From positions 1 through 38,241 of the forward strand of contig JADLDK010000008.1 of the NCBI GenBank assembly GCA_020846715.1: a DNA stretch of 38,241 nt. Reading direction: 5' to 3'. The DNA comes from Armatimonadota bacterium (GTDB lineage: Bacteria > Armatimonadota > UBA5829 > DSUL01). Within the stretch, counting starts at the first letter, position 1; every line of letters starts with the position of its first letter. The notes beneath the pieces were generated by a model that searched no databases, was not told the origin of the DNA, and saw only the letters and a program-made list of their open reading frames with translations. The position numbers were made by a program, and so were the translations under genes. Positions 8,048 to 17,428 of the stretch are shown here, piece after piece.

Positions 8048-9001
8048 GTGGATCTGAGCACAATCATCGTCAATTACCGCACAAGAGATCTGCTTCGAGA
8101 CTGTCTTACCTCGTTGTATGACCAGACTCCAGATCTGGAGCACGAAGTGTTTGTCGTGGACAATGCCAGCGGTGACGGCTCCGTCGAGATGGTAGAGGCA
8201 GAGTTTCCAGACGTGCGTCTGATCGCCAGTGATGAAAATCTGGGATTCGCCCGCGCTAACAACCTTGCTCTGAAGCAGGCAGCCGGCGACGTCATCGCGC
8301 TTTTGAATCCAGATACAGTTGTGGTGGAGCGCGCTATGGAGAAGATTGTCGCCTATTTGCGCGAAAATCCCCGTGTGGGCGCAGTGTGTCCGGACCTGCC
8401 ACAGCCTGACGGCACGCTGCAAGTGACCTCCTGCGGGTATCTACCCGGGTTTTGGAGGATGTTCTGCCAGTATTTCTTCCTCACGCGTCTGTTCCCGAGA
8501 TCCCGTCTGTTCCGTGGTATGAATCTGGTAGCCGGCGTGTATCGAGATCCGGTGAGAGTGGAGTGGCTTTCCGGGGCGTGTCTGGCAGCGCGCCGGGAGG
8601 TCTGGAACGAGGTCGGCCCGCTGGATGAATCCTGGTTCATGTTTGCTGAGGATATGGAGTGGTGCCAGCGAGCGCTACGCCGCCGCTACCAGCTCCATTA
8701 CCTGCCGCAGGTCACGGTCTATCACATATGGGGCGCCAGTTCCAAAGGGGACGCTCACGCTGTAAGCACTATGTGGCTTGATTCAATCGCTAGCTGGCAT
8801 CGTCGGGACCACGGGCGCATCTCAACTGCGGCGATGATGCTTGTCATCAGCGCTGGCTTGCGACTTCGCAGCTTGTTGCACAAAATTCGCTCAATGCGAG
8901 GATGTGGGGACAAGTGGCGCGTTGAGAGTGAGTATGTCGGACGCTGCTCTCGCAAAGCCGCAATGCTCGCGTGGGCTGGACTGAAAGGAGACATCCCCTG
9001 A
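8048..9001 (+). CDS. Family 2 glycosyltransferase (rhamnosyltransferase-like)
   Basis: Inverting GT-A glycosyltransferase of 317 residues. The nucleotide-binding half has [23 protein letters not shown] and the NPDT metal motif. The acceptor half has [14 protein letters not shown] and the catalytic-base region [13 protein letters not shown]. These fit the WbbL-like group of rhamnosyl- and related transferases that extend surface polysaccharides. It starts with GTG seven bases after the previous stop with only a weak ribosome site, so it is probably coupled. The C-terminal 70 residues are basic and amphipathic and may hold the protein at the membrane. The stop shares one base with the next start (TGATG). 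Confidence 0.86.
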   Translation: MDLSTIIVNYRTRDLLRDCLTSLYDQTPDLEHEVFVVDNASGDGSVEMVEAEFPDVRLIASDENLGFARANNLALKQAAGDVIALLNPDTVVVERAMEKIVAYLRENPRVGAVCPDLPQPDGTLQVTSCGYLPGFWRMFCQYFFLTRLFPRSRLFRGMNLVAGVYRDPVRVEWLSGACLAARREVWNEVGPLDESWFMFAEDMEWCQRALRRRYQLHYLPQVTVYHIWGASSKGDAHAVSTMWLDSIASWHRRDHGRISTAAMMLVISAGLRLRSLLHKIRSMRGCGDKWRVESEYVGRCSRKAAMLAWAGLKGDIP

Positions 9002-9720
9002 TGCGTTTCCTGGTCATGAAGCTCGCGCGCGCCGCAAAAAAAAGCCCGGACTTCAAGATTGACGAACGGATGCCTACATCTGCCATTCTTGCGATGCTGT
9101 TTACAGTGTCGCTGTCCCTGGTCCGCGGGACGTGGCGGCGGCTCTTTCTGGGGGGGTCTCGCGGGATGGTTTTCATCGGCAAAAGCGTCACAATTCGAAA
9201 TCCTCGTCTCGTGAAGGTAGGGCGGGGTTTTGTAGCTGAGGACTGCACGGAAATTCAGGGGCTTTCACAGAATGGTGTGCGCATCGGCGACAGCGTCACT
9301 ATGGGGCGCTATGCCATGATCCGGCCGTCAGGATACTACGGCGGAGAGCTCGGAGTCGGATTTGAGATTGGCAATGGTTCCAACATTGGAGCGTTTGCTT
9401 ATATCGGCGCGGCGGCAGGGATCAAGATAGGCTCTAACGTCATGATGGGCCCCCGTGTCAGCCTTCTTGCTGAGCAGCACAATATCGAGCGCCTGGATAT
9501 TCCGATGAAGCGGCAGGGCACTTCCCGCAAAGGCATTGTCATTGAGGACGATGTGTGGCTGGGAGCCAGTTGTTGCGTGTTGGATGGAGTCACAGTGGGG
9601 CGGGGCGCCGTAATCGCCGCCGGAGCGGTTGTCACCAAAGACGTTCCTCAGTATGCGATAGTCGGCGGCGTTCCTGCCAGAGTTCTTCGCACACGCGGTG
9701 AGCAACAGGGGCCCACTTGA
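9001..9720 (+). CDS. Hexapeptide-repeat (left-handed beta-helix) acyltransferase
   Basis: Probable O-acetyl- or acyl-CoA-dependent transferase modifying a sugar of the polymer. The start is ATG 9001 with AAAGGAGA 10 bases upstream; an earlier in-frame start at 8971 lies inside the previous gene. The 239 residues have a basic N-terminus (about 1-60), then imperfect hexapeptide repeats from about residue 65 ([18 protein letters not shown], [22 protein letters not shown]), a loop with EQHN, and the classic end [20 protein letters not shown] followed by VGGVPARV. This is the WbbJ/NodL/maltose-acetyltransferase type. The active His is likely the one in AEQHN. Its stop overlaps the next TTG start by four bases. 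Confidence 0.85.
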   Translation: MRFLVMKLARAAKKSPDFKIDERMPTSAILAMLFTVSLSLVRGTWRRLFLGGSRGMVFIGKSVTIRNPRLVKVGRGFVAEDCTEIQGLSQNGVRIGDSVTMGRYAMIRPSGYYGGELGVGFEIGNGSNIGAFAYIGAAAGIKIGSNVMMGPRVSLLAEQHNIERLDIPMKRQGTSRKGIVIEDDVWLGASCCVLDGVTVGRGAVIAAGAVVTKDVPQYAIVGGVPARVLRTRGEQQGPT

Positions 9721-10913
9721 GCATTGCTCCCCGCAAGATTCTCTTCGTTCACAGCTCAAACGAGATGTACGGAGCGGATGTCATATTGCTGGAGCTCATC
9801 CGCGCCTGTGACCGTTCCCAGTGGACCCCGGCTGTCATCGTTCCCTGTGACGTTCCTTACGAGGGACGCTTTACGCGCGAGCTGGAGCGTATCCAGGTTG
9901 ATTCCCGCGCAATGAAACTCGCGGTACTACGCCGTAGGTATTTCAGTCCCGCGGGATTTCCACGGTATCTGGCATACTTCGCTCGCAGTACTCTGGCTTT
10001 GGCTCACATCATCCGGCGCGAAGGGTTTGATGTTGTCCATTCGAACACCACCGCCGTCCTTCCAGGTGCGTTTGCAGCGCGTCTCACGAAGCGGCCGCAC
10101 ATCTGGCACTCCCACGAGATGATCGTCTCTCCAAGATCTGTGCGCCTGCTCACGGCGCGGCTTGCTCCCCGTATGTCCCGTGTCGTGCTGACCGTCTCAG
10201 ACGCTGTCAAGCAACACATGCTCCAGGACAACCCAGCAGCGCGCAACATCCGTGTGCTGCACAACGGCATAGACGTTGAGCGCTTCGCCAATGCTACAGG
10301 TCGCAGCAGGATTCGCTCGGAGTTTGGCTACAGTGAGTCTGATGTCGTCGTGGGAACGCTTGCGCGCATCTCCCGCGGAAAAGGGCAAGGTTATCTCGCG
10401 CGGGCGGCGGCACTGCTCAAAGATACGCAACCGGACCTGAAGTACCTGCTTGTGGGCGATGCCTTCGTCGGCCAGGAACATCTGGTGGATGAGCTTCGAC
10501 AAACAATTGCAGAGCTTGGACTGGAAGGGCGTATTACACTTACGGGGTATCGCAGTGACGGCCCGGACGTGCTTGCGGCGCTTGACATCTGTGTTCTTCC
10601 ATCCACGCTGCCAGACTCCTTCCCAACAGTCGTTCTGGAAGGTATGGCTGCCGGAAAGCCGGTAATAGCCACCGATTGGGGTGGGGCCAAAGAGATGGTC
10701 ACAGAGGGTGAGACAGGCTACATCGTTCCGACTGATGATGAGCAGACTCTGTCCCAGCGTCTTGCCGAATTAGCGTCCAGTGAATCTCTCCGGACTGCGA
10801 TGGGAGAAGCAGGGCAGAGAAGAGCAGTCCAGCACTTCACGAAAGAGCGGATGGGTCAAGAGTTTTGGATGGTGGTAAATGAAGTCGCTACCGGGAACCA
10901 AAAAGCCTCTTGA
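9717..10913 (+). CDS. Family 4 glycosyltransferase
   Basis: GT-B enzyme of 398 residues, last gene of the 5805-10913 polysaccharide operon. The N-terminal domain has [18 protein letters not shown] and an HSNTT/HSHEM acceptor region. The C-terminal domain has [28 protein letters not shown], and the donor-site motif [20 protein letters not shown] with the family EX7E pattern. It starts with TTG overlapping the acyltransferase stop (TTGA). It is probably soluble or peripheral, adding one sugar to the lipid-linked repeat unit. After its stop there is a short imperfect hairpin (10954-10958 with 10965-10969) followed by a T-poor tail, which is too weak to call a terminator. Confidence 0.87.
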   Translation: MSIAPRKILFVHSSNEMYGADVILLELIRACDRSQWTPAVIVPCDVPYEGRFTRELERIQVDSRAMKLAVLRRRYFSPAGFPRYLAYFARSTLALAHIIRREGFDVVHSNTTAVLPGAFAARLTKRPHIWHSHEMIVSPRSVRLLTARLAPRMSRVVLTVSDAVKQHMLQDNPAARNIRVLHNGIDVERFANATGRSRIRSEFGYSESDVVVGTLARISRGKGQGYLARAAALLKDTQPDLKYLLVGDAFVGQEHLVDELRQTIAELGLEGRITLTGYRSDGPDVLAALDICVLPSTLPDSFPTVVLEGMAAGKPVIATDWGGAKEMVTEGETGYIVPTDDEQTLSQRLAELASSESLRTAMGEAGQRRAVQHFTKERMGQEFWMVVNEVATGNQKAS

Positions 10914-11103
10914 TCGTAGTCATTTGTCACTGACACTTTCGCCTGGATAGCGTCGCAGTTGAAGCTGCGCGTAACACTTTTCGCAATTGTTTAACATTTT
11001 CGATATGGACTACCGGTGACGTGTGCGGTAGATTTCTAGTATAGATTTCGTCCCCCTCACGCATATTCGACTCAGCGGAATAGTCCCAAGGAGATATCAC
11101 AAA

Positions 11104-14100
11104 GTGTGGCGCCGGGTTATCATAGCAGTGCTATACCTATCGGCTGCGGTCATGGTGTGCAGCAGCCAAACCAGTTATGCGCGTGTCTTTTACGTCGCGT
11201 CTGATGGATCTGACGCACGGGATGGACTCTCCTGGGCATCTGCCAAAGCCTCCATCCAGGCGGCCGTCGATGCAGCTAGCGCAGAAGGAGGCGGGGACAT
11301 CTGGGTAAAAGCTGGAACCTACAGTGGCTTGACCTCCTCTTTTGTTACTGACAGCAATGAGGCCGTTTTCCCTAATGCGGTTGACATGCTTGGGGAGGAA
11401 AAAGATCTCCAGTATGTCGATTCAAACGGGGTGCCCCAGTACGCCCACCTCGGAGTACTGTACACAACCGGCAGCATCTACACGGGCCCTCCGACAGTCA
11501 GCACCGGCGGCACCAATATCAGTCAGTCTTTTGCTGTGCGTATGTCTGCCATCGCGGCGGCTAATCCTGACGCGTTGCTCATCGTCCATCACCCAAACAT
11601 GGAGACCAAGATCGTCACCGCTCAGGATCTGTCTGCGGCTGCGAACGCTAACGGAATGCATGCGCTTGAGATCAGAGCCCCGGAGTATCCTGCGGACATT
11701 GATAAGTGGGACTACGTTCTGGCCAATCTGGATGACCAGGCTGGCGCTTGCAGCAAGATTGTCTGGGGGATAACGTCCGACGATCGTCATAAGGCGGAGC
11801 CTTACTGGCCGTTTTCAGGTGTCAATATTGGAGTGATTCCCACGATCTCGGAAAGTCCGGTTTACGCGAACAGACGGCTGGCGTTCCGGGATATGCTGCG
11901 GCGCGGAAGCATTGTGGTCTTGCCGTGGAAGTACCGGTGCGGAGCGCCTTCCTACTCGCTTGAGACGGCAGAAGGGAGCGCATCCAGTTTTCGCGTTAGC
12001 GTCGTAGTGGAAAACGTGGAGAACTCGCAGTCTGCGGCGATTGAGTTCTACGGGTGCGATCCGCAGACCGGCTCTCATCCTGGCACTCTTCTCTTTACCG
12101 GACCGAACGTCGCCTTCAACCAGTTGAGCAGTTGTGAGTACTATCTGACATCTGACGGCACAATCAATGGAGCGCCACTTACCGTAGCCCAAAAGGCAAA
12201 CATCAAGTACATCCGGCCGACTGTGAAGTTCAAGACCTGGGACGGCAAGGTCCGGCGAGCCTATTTTCAGCCTGTGCGCATCAGAGCTAATGGGGACTGG
12301 TGGAGCGGGCCAAACTACTCGCTGGCTGGCGGGCAGGCCACAAGCCTGGCTTCCCCGTATCCGGCAGGCGGTGCAGACAGCGGTGAACCGGTCTGGTTCA
12401 TTGTCCACGAACACACTGTCGTGTCTGATGGCGACTCCGCGCCTTCAACGGTGCGCCACTTCTATCGGGGCATCTACGAGAACGCGCCGCCAGGGAAAAC
12501 AGCCTTTGGAATCGTAGCTGACCACAACATTCGCACGCCGTTTTCGTCTGCTATTGGCGCAGTTGTCACGCTGAAAGAAAATGTTCGAATCTACGGGGGA
12601 TTCGCGGGGACAGAGACGCTCATCTCGCAGCGCAACATTGAGACCAACGTGACGTCAATTGACGCAAGCAGTAGCGGCCGCTGTGTCTATGTGGATGGGT
12701 CGCAGTGGCAGGACAAGCACAGCGCTTCTCTCGATGGGCTGCGTTTTGTCAACGGCGCCGCGCCAAATGCCGCTGGCGGAGGCATCTATGTTTGGGGTTG
12801 TTCTCCGAGCGTAGCAAACTGCACTTTCTCAAATAATGCGGCTGCGGTGGGTGGTGGAGCCTTTCTATCTGATTCACAGAGCCTTATCTCCGGATGCAGC
12901 TTTGTATCCAACACTGCTTCTTCTTCTGGTGGTGGCCTGTTTCTTGAGCGGGACAGTTCTGGAGTTGTTTCTGGGTGTATTTTCTCCGGCAATGTCACTG
13001 GGGACAAAGGCGCGGGTCTGAGCGCCTCCAGCTCTTCACCAACCATCAGCCGGTGCACTTTTACTGACAATAGCGCCTATCTCTCCAGCAACTGGTACTG
13101 GTATGCGGGCGGGGCCGGTCTGCACTTGAACATGTCTGCTGCGGTTGTAACCGGTTGCACGTTCTTGCGCAATCGCGCCCGAGGTCAATTCAGTGCGGGC
13201 GGTGCAATCAGGATGCAGAGTCCCTGGGACAGCTCCATTATTCCCGAGGTGGCCTCATCTGTTTTTGCCTACAACTCGGCAGATTATTACCCCGGTGGCG
13301 CCATCTATGTGAATAACAGCAAGGGCAGTGTTGTTAATAACACCATTGTGGGCAATACATCTTCCCAGGGTGGCGGCGGCTATTTCCTGACAGCGCCTTC
13401 TCTGGTGTTTGCCAACAACATTGTCGCCTACAACTCTGGCGGCGGGGGGTTGCAGGTGCCAAGTGGCTTGCCTCCCGTTCTGCGCAACAACTGCTACTAT
13501 GAGAATCAGCCGCGAGATCTTGTCGGATTGAGCCCAGGATCGGCCGATTTCGCGGCTAATCCGCAGTTGGCGGACGCCATGCATAGTGACTTCCGCCTGC
13601 TCTCCAATTCACCCTGTATAGACGCCGGATGGATGGGAGCAAGCGGACTGCCTCTCATAGACGTCAACGGTGTTGCTCGAATTGTAGGCCCGTCCGTGGA
13701 TATCGGAGCCGCGGAATATCTCACGGCTCCCCCAGCTCCTGTCGTTACTGACGATGGCGACTCAACCAGCAGCACGACTACTCTGCACGCGTCGTGGGCG
13801 CTCGCCCCAGGTTTTCTGTCGTCCGGAGTCGCTGCGCAGACTGCAGGTTCAGAGGGTGGCGTTTTGCGCAGCGGCACTCTTCCGGCGTGGAGTTCCATCG
13901 CTGCCGAAAGCACGGATTCTAATGACGAGGGGGATGGCATCTGCGGATGTGGCCATACTCCAGTCTTGAGTCTGAGCGATGTCAGTGCCTATGATTCCTC
14001 AGCAGCGCTGGCATTGACACATAGCGTCTGCTCAAATGCCGAAGGTCTGAGCGCGACAAACCCTCATGGACCGACTGCCAGCCGTGTTCGGCTTGCGGAA

Positions 14101-14976
14101 AAAAGCGTGCAGAGCATTGCTGAGTTCTTTTACGCGATCGGCACTTCGCCGACAGACCCTCACAACGGATACACGGTTGACTGGAAGTCTGCGGGTCTGA
14201 ATACAGAGGCGACCGAAACTGATCTGGACCTCCAGCCTGGAGCCGTCTATTACTGGTATGTCAAAGCGAGGATGAGCGACAACGCCTGGACGGACGTCGG
14301 GGTCAGCAACGGCATCGTCGTCGCACCACCAACACAAATCCGCCTTGCGGAGCTCCAGTTGGACGGCGCATCGGCGTCTTTGTACAATTTGTGTACCACT
14401 GCTCAGTTCGATGGAGCGTTCTATGCGCAGAGACAGGATCGTGCTGCGGGGATTTGCGTCGTCTGGCCAAATCCCGTTCCGCAAGGAGTGCTTGTGGACG
14501 TCAAAGGCACATTGAGTACAACCCAGGACGGAGAGCGAGTTCTGCTGGGAACCTACCTCAGCATCAAAGGACCTTGTGGAGCCCGTCCGCTCAGAATGAA
14601 CAACCGTGCCATTGCGGGGTCCGGCTTTTACTACAATCCTGAGACCGGAAGTGGTGTTCAGGGAGTAGTAACTGCTGACAGAGATCTGAATAATATCGGG
14701 CTTCTGATCTGCGCGTGGGGAAGAGTGACCTACGTCGATCCGAGTGGCAACTATTTCAATATCAACCAGGGCGTGACGGTGCATAGCGCGCCTATCAAGG
14801 ACGCAGATGGACGTCCGGGCGTCCGGGTCTGGGCGCCTGGGATTGCCGCGCCCGCTGTTGGAAGCTACGTGCAGGTCACCGGAATCAGCGCCTGCTACAA
14901 ATCTGAGCCGAATCTGTATCCGAGGATTCTGGTGCGAGACGCCGCTGACATTATCGTGCACACTCCGGCGCCGTAA
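11104..14976 (+). CDS. Large secreted beta-helix protein with PHP-like insert, FN3 and OB-like domains
   Basis: Secreted protein of 1290 residues, function unknown, perhaps binding or degrading polysaccharide. GTG start with AAGGAG 10 bases upstream; signal peptide to about residue 26 (TSYA). Residues 28-75 are the first part of a right-handed beta-helix (FYVASDGSDARDG...). About 80-480 is an insert whose middle matches PHP metallo-phosphoesterases: HHPN at 162-165, W202-D203, and WGITSDDRH at 221-229. The helix resumes at about 485 with VRIYGGFAGTET and runs to 800, closed by a choice-of-anchor-Q-type segment (DFRLLSNSPCIDAG, VDIGAAEY). An FN3-like domain (876-1073) is itself split by about 100 Cys-containing residues. 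Two OB-like segments end the protein (from 1078). No PEP-CTERM or other anchor is seen. It stands alone after the glycosyltransferase operon. Confidence 0.75.
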   Translation: MWRRVIIAVLYLSAAVMVCSSQTSYARVFYVASDGSDARDGLSWASAKASIQAAVDAASAEGGGDIWVKAGTYSGLTSSFVTDSNEAVFPNAVDMLGEEKDLQYVDSNGVPQYAHLGVLYTTGSIYTGPPTVSTGGTNISQSFAVRMSAIAAANPDALLIVHHPNMETKIVTAQDLSAAANANGMHALEIRAPEYPADIDKWDYVLANLDDQAGACSKIVWGITSDDRHKAEPYWPFSGVNIGVIPTISESPVYANRRLAFRDMLRRGSIVVLPWKYRCGAPSYSLETAEGSASSFRVSVVVENVENSQSAAIEFYGCDPQTGSHPGTLLFTGPNVAFNQLSSCEYYLTSDGTINGAPLTVAQKANIKYIRPTVKFKTWDGKVRRAYFQPVRIRANGDWWSGPNYSLAGGQATSLASPYPAGGADSGEPVWFIVHEHTVVSDGDSAPSTVRHFYRGIYENAPPGKTAFGIVADHNIRTPFSSAIGAVVTLKENVRIYGGFAGTETLISQRNIETNVTSIDASSSGRCVYVDGSQWQDKHSASLDGLRFVNGAAPNAAGGGIYVWGCSPSVANCTFSNNAAAVGGGAFLSDSQSLISGCSFVSNTASSSGGGLFLERDSSGVVSGCIFSGNVTGDKGAGLSASSSSPTISRCTFTDNSAYLSSNWYWYAGGAGLHLNMSAAVVTGCTFLRNRARGQFSAGGAIRMQSPWDSSIIPEVASSVFAYNSADYYPGGAIYVNNSKGSVVNNTIVGNTSSQGGGGYFLTAPSLVFANNIVAYNSGGGGLQVPSGLPPVLRNNCYYENQPRDLVGLSPGSADFAANPQLADAMHSDFRLLSNSPCIDAGWMGASGLPLIDVNGVARIVGPSVDIGAAEYLTAPPAPVVTDDGDSTSSTTTLHASWALAPGFLSSGVAAQTAGSEGGVLRSGTLPAWSSIAAESTDSNDEGDGICGCGHTPVLSLSDVSAYDSSAALALTHSVCSNAEGLSATNPHGPTASRVRLAEKSVQSIAEFFYAIGTSPTDPHNGYTVDWKSAGLNTEATETDLDLQPGAVYYWYVKARMSDNAWTDVGVSNGIVVAPPTQIRLAELQLDGASASLYNLCTTAQFDGAFYAQRQDRAAGICVVWPNPVPQGVLVDVKGTLSTTQDGERVLLGTYLSIKGPCGARPLRMNNRAIAGSGFYYNPETGSGVQGVVTADRDLNNIGLLICAWGRVTYVDPSGNYFNINQGVTVHSAPIKDADGRPGVRVWAPGIAAPAVGSYVQVTGISACYKSEPNLYPRILVRDAADIIVHTPAP

Positions 14977-15053
14977 GCAGTTGCTGTCAGCTTTGAGATA
15001 GTAGATTGGCTATAGTGTCTGGAGCTACGTGCGTCAGATGTAGCGGCACTGCT

Positions 15054-16100
15054 ATGATTCAGAAGAAGGTATTTTTCGTAACCGGTGGCGCCGGGTTCCT
15101 CGGTATCAATCTTGTCCGCTATCTCCTCGGCAAAGGACACAAGGTTGTGTCGTTTGACATTGCGCCCTTCGACTATCCCGAGAAAGATCAGATTACGCCC
15201 ATTATGGGAGATATTCGGGATATTGACTGTCTTATGAGCGCGATGCGCGGGGCGGACGTTGTTGTACATTGCGCGGCGGCTCTCCCGCTTTACAGCCAGG
15301 AAGACATTTTCAGTACGGATCTTCTCGGAACCACCTACGTTCTTGCCGCGGCTAAAGCCCTTGGGGTAGAACGGACAGTCTACATTTCCTCCACAGCAGT
15401 CTACGGGGTGCCGGACCACCATCCTCTCTATGAAGCGGACCCAATGCACGGAGTGGGTCCGTACGGAGAAGCGAAGGTATTGGCTGAGGAGATGTGTCAG
15501 CTCTTCCGTCAGGACGGAATGTGTGTGCCCGTTCTGCGTCCGAAGTCATTCGTGGGGCCTGAGCGTCTGGGCGTCTTTGCATTGTTTTATGACTGGGCCA
15601 GGCAGGGACACGGATTCCCAATGATCGGAAGCGGGGAGAATCGTTACCAGCTTCTGGACGTTGAGGATCTGTGTCAGGCGATCTGGCTGGTGGCGGCTCT
15701 GCCTCGTGAGAAGGTGAACGACGTGTTCAACATCGGAGCCAGAGAGTACCGCACGATGAAAGAAGACTATCAGGCGGTGCTGGATTACGCCGGATTTGGC
15801 AAAAAGATTGTCAGTCTGCCCGAGACTCCGGTCATTCTGGCTCTGAAGGTTCTCGAAAAGCTCCGGCTCTCTCCGCTCTACAAGTGGGTGTACGAAACAG
15901 CCTCGAAGGACTCGTTTGTATCAATTGAAAAGGCAGAACGAGTGCTTGGCTATGATCCGGTGTACTCCAATCAACAGGCTCTGATACGCAATTACCGTTG
16001 GTACCTGGACAACTTGCACACTTTCGAAAACCAGAGTGGCGTTTCACACCGAGTGCCGTGGAACCAGGGAATTCTCGCGTTGGCTAGACGCTTCTTCTAG
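15054..16100 (+). CDS. NAD-dependent sugar epimerase/dehydratase (extended SDR)
   Basis: Cytoplasmic extended short-chain dehydrogenase of 348 residues acting on a nucleotide sugar or similar substrate. The NAD site VTGGAGFLGINLV is at about residue 8, the DxxD adenine motif GDIRD near 55, the Ser of YISSTAVYG near 120 and the catalytic YGEAK near 145. Start choice: ATG 15054 puts the beta-strand of the Rossmann fold at the N-terminus as is usual, but it has no clear ribosome site. An in-frame TTG at 15006 with GAGATAG upstream would add 16 residues. The C-terminal third is the substrate domain; the family is broad, so the sugar cannot be assigned. It converges with the deacetylase gene, their 3' ends overlapping by 17 bp. 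Confidence 0.83.
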   Translation: MIQKKVFFVTGGAGFLGINLVRYLLGKGHKVVSFDIAPFDYPEKDQITPIMGDIRDIDCLMSAMRGADVVVHCAAALPLYSQEDIFSTDLLGTTYVLAAAKALGVERTVYISSTAVYGVPDHHPLYEADPMHGVGPYGEAKVLAEEMCQLFRQDGMCVPVLRPKSFVGPERLGVFALFYDWARQGHGFPMIGSGENRYQLLDVEDLCQAIWLVAALPREKVNDVFNIGAREYRTMKEDYQAVLDYAGFGKKIVSLPETPVILALKVLEKLRLSPLYKWVYETASKDSFVSIEKAERVLGYDPVYSNQQALIRNYRWYLDNLHTFENQSGVSHRVPWNQGILALARRFF

Positions 16101-16944
16101 GTACTGTGGCACTGTGTACGTGAGCGGGTGAGTGGTGACGGCTGCGGCCGCCTTCGGCTCTCCCTGCAGGCTGCATGCGGTAAGCGTCGAGCTTCGAAGC
16201 AAAGCGCTGCGGCGTGTCGTATCGGCTGGACATCCTAAGCCGCTTGATGCGATCTGGATCTGTCCCGGCAGGATTTACGCCGTAGTCTGTTGTCACAAGC
16301 GCCTGATACCCAAGCTGACGCGCTCCGTTTATCAACTCGCGATTGTAACTTCCATAGGGCCACGCCAGGTAGTTGACGGCGTGATGGATATTGCTCTGCA
16401 ACAAGTGCCGCGCGGTCCTAAGGTCGTCTATCAGATCCTGTCCGCTCTGTCCTTTGGAGCGTTCTACATCCCACGCCTGCGCCATCTTCACGTGTTTGGC
16501 GTGGCAGTGTACGGCCGCCTCCACAACTTTGGATCGATCCATTTCGCACACCTGTGGCCAGCTCAGGTGCTGCATCTTTCCCCCCTTCGATCCCACTTTA
16601 GCGGTTACCAGAAAGACTACCGCGTGGAATCCGTAGCGCTTCAGCAATGGATAGGCATAGCGGTAGACGCCCTCATAGCCGTCGTCAAATGTGAGAACGA
16701 CCGACTTCTCAGGCGCTGGGTGAACCCCGCGCACGTGCGCTACAAGCTGATCCATGCTCAGAGTGCGATACCCGTGCTGTTTCAAATAGCGCAATTGGCC
16801 TTCAAAGTTCTCAGGTGTGGTTTCCATGTCATTCCGGGGCGCGGCGCAGATTTCGTGATAGCAGATGACAGCCACTGGGGAGGCCACGGCTGGGGAAAAG
16901 GCGCTGAACAGAATCGCGGCAGAGAATAGAAACAGAATGCGCAA
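16084..16944 (-). CDS. Secreted polysaccharide N-deacetylase, PgaB/IcaB-like
   Basis: Exported NodB-type deacetylase that probably removes acetyl groups from GlcNAc residues of a surface polymer. Start chosen: TTG at 16942-16944 with AAGGAG eight bases upstream, giving a clean signal peptide (MRILFLFSAAILFSAF..AVA). Upstream ATG/GTG codons at 16965 and 16974 lack such a site. Motifs seen: VICYHEI, PENFEGQLRYLKQHGY, the catalytic TFDDG, the metal motif HCHAKH (His pair five apart, as I recall for PgaB/IcaB), and WPYGSYN. The C-terminal 30 residues are Arg/His-rich and not family-like, and the end overlaps the convergent epimerase gene. That may reflect a run-on after loss of an earlier stop. 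It is the only confident minus-strand gene in the polysaccharide region. Confidence 0.86.
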   Translation of the reverse strand: MRILFLFSAAILFSAFSPAVASPVAVICYHEICAAPRNDMETTPENFEGQLRYLKQHGYRTLSMDQLVAHVRGVHPAPEKSVVLTFDDGYEGVYRYAYPLLKRYGFHAVVFLVTAKVGSKGGKMQHLSWPQVCEMDRSKVVEAAVHCHAKHVKMAQAWDVERSKGQSGQDLIDDLRTARHLLQSNIHHAVNYLAWPYGSYNRELINGARQLGYQALVTTDYGVNPAGTDPDRIKRLRMSSRYDTPQRFASKLDAYRMQPAGRAEGGRSRHHSPAHVHSATVPRRSV

Positions 16945-17080
16945 GAAGAATACTCCTTCGGTCATCCGGGACACATCCGGGACAGTTAATAACTGGAAGC
17001 GAAAAGCCCGAGCCGTGAGTTCCAGGCTCTCAAGATTCTACCACCACCTGCCGACTGTACAGATATAGACACAAATAATG

Positions 17081-17110
17081 TTGACGCTGGAATCGCGGCT
17101 GTGTTACAAT
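17081..17110 (+). promoter_or_regulatory. Promoter of the ilv leader and operon
   Basis: TTGACG (17081-17086), 18-bp spacer, TACAAT (17105-17110): a near-consensus sigma70 promoter. It lies about 60 bp before the leader ORF and 458 bp before ilvB. The likely transcription start is near 17117. Confidence 0.7.
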
Positions 17111-17169
17111 CCTGCCAAGACGAAAGCGTCTGGTTATTCTATCTTTTCAAGGAGACGAATTCTCTTCTT

Positions 17170-17247
17170 ATGTTGAGCGGCAGGCTTATCGGTATCAGCA
17201 TTATCAGCGGCGGGGCACTTCTTCTTAGCCTCGTCGTAGTAGGCTAG
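17170..17247 (+). CDS. Leu/Ile/Val-rich leader peptide of the ilv operon
   Basis: A 25-residue ORF (ATG to TAG) in the leader of the ilvB operon. Thirteen of 25 residues are branched-chain amino acids: the middle has LIGISII and the end has ALLLSLVVVG, so runs of Ile, Leu and Val codons follow each other. This is the hallmark of an attenuation leader peptide that senses charged tRNA-Ile, -Leu and -Val. AAGGAG lies upstream but 15 bases from the ATG, longer than ideal. A strong promoter lies upstream and an intrinsic terminator downstream (17395-17428). The peptide itself probably has no function after it is made. Too short to be caught by ordinary gene finding. Confidence 0.75.
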   Translation: MLSGRLIGISIISGGALLLSLVVVG

Positions 17248-17256
17248 CCGCCCGGC

Positions 17257-17304
17257 TGCAGGGCTTTATGTCCCGGCCAGAGGCGGCGAGCTGTAGGCCC
17301 TGCA
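17257..17304 (+). promoter_or_regulatory. Attenuator pairing segments 1 and 2
   Basis: Just after the leader stop, 17257-17264 (TGCAGGGC) can pair with 17297-17304 (GCCCTGCA), 8 bp. The second segment can instead pair with GCAGGGC at 17410-17416 inside the terminator hairpin. The two choices exclude each other, as expected of an anti-antiterminator/antiterminator switch. Smaller alternatives also exist (for example 17247-17252 with 17282-17287), so the real fold needs to be computed. Confidence 0.5.
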
Positions 17305-17394
17305 CTCCGAGAGATTTGAGAATCCGATATCTGTAAAGCCAGAAAACTGTAGAAAGCAAGACTGGCAGAACAAGCGTCCAGAGTATTTCACAGA

Positions 17395-17428
17395 CCTCTC
17401 GACCCGGTGGCAGGGCGAGGGGTTTTTT
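17395..17428 (+). terminator. Intrinsic terminator (attenuator) before ilvB
   Basis: Left arm CCTCTCG (17395-17401) pairs with CGAGGGG (17416-17422) with one G-T wobble. After one bulged A the stem continues with CCC (17403-17405) and GGG (17413-17415) around a 7-base loop. Six T follow directly (17423-17428). It lies 140 bp before ilvB and after the leader peptide, the right place for transcription attenuation. Confidence 0.75.

Noticed and set aside
10954..10980. Terminator after the 9717 glycosyltransferase
   Set aside because: Only a 5-bp stem, and the T run is not adjacent.
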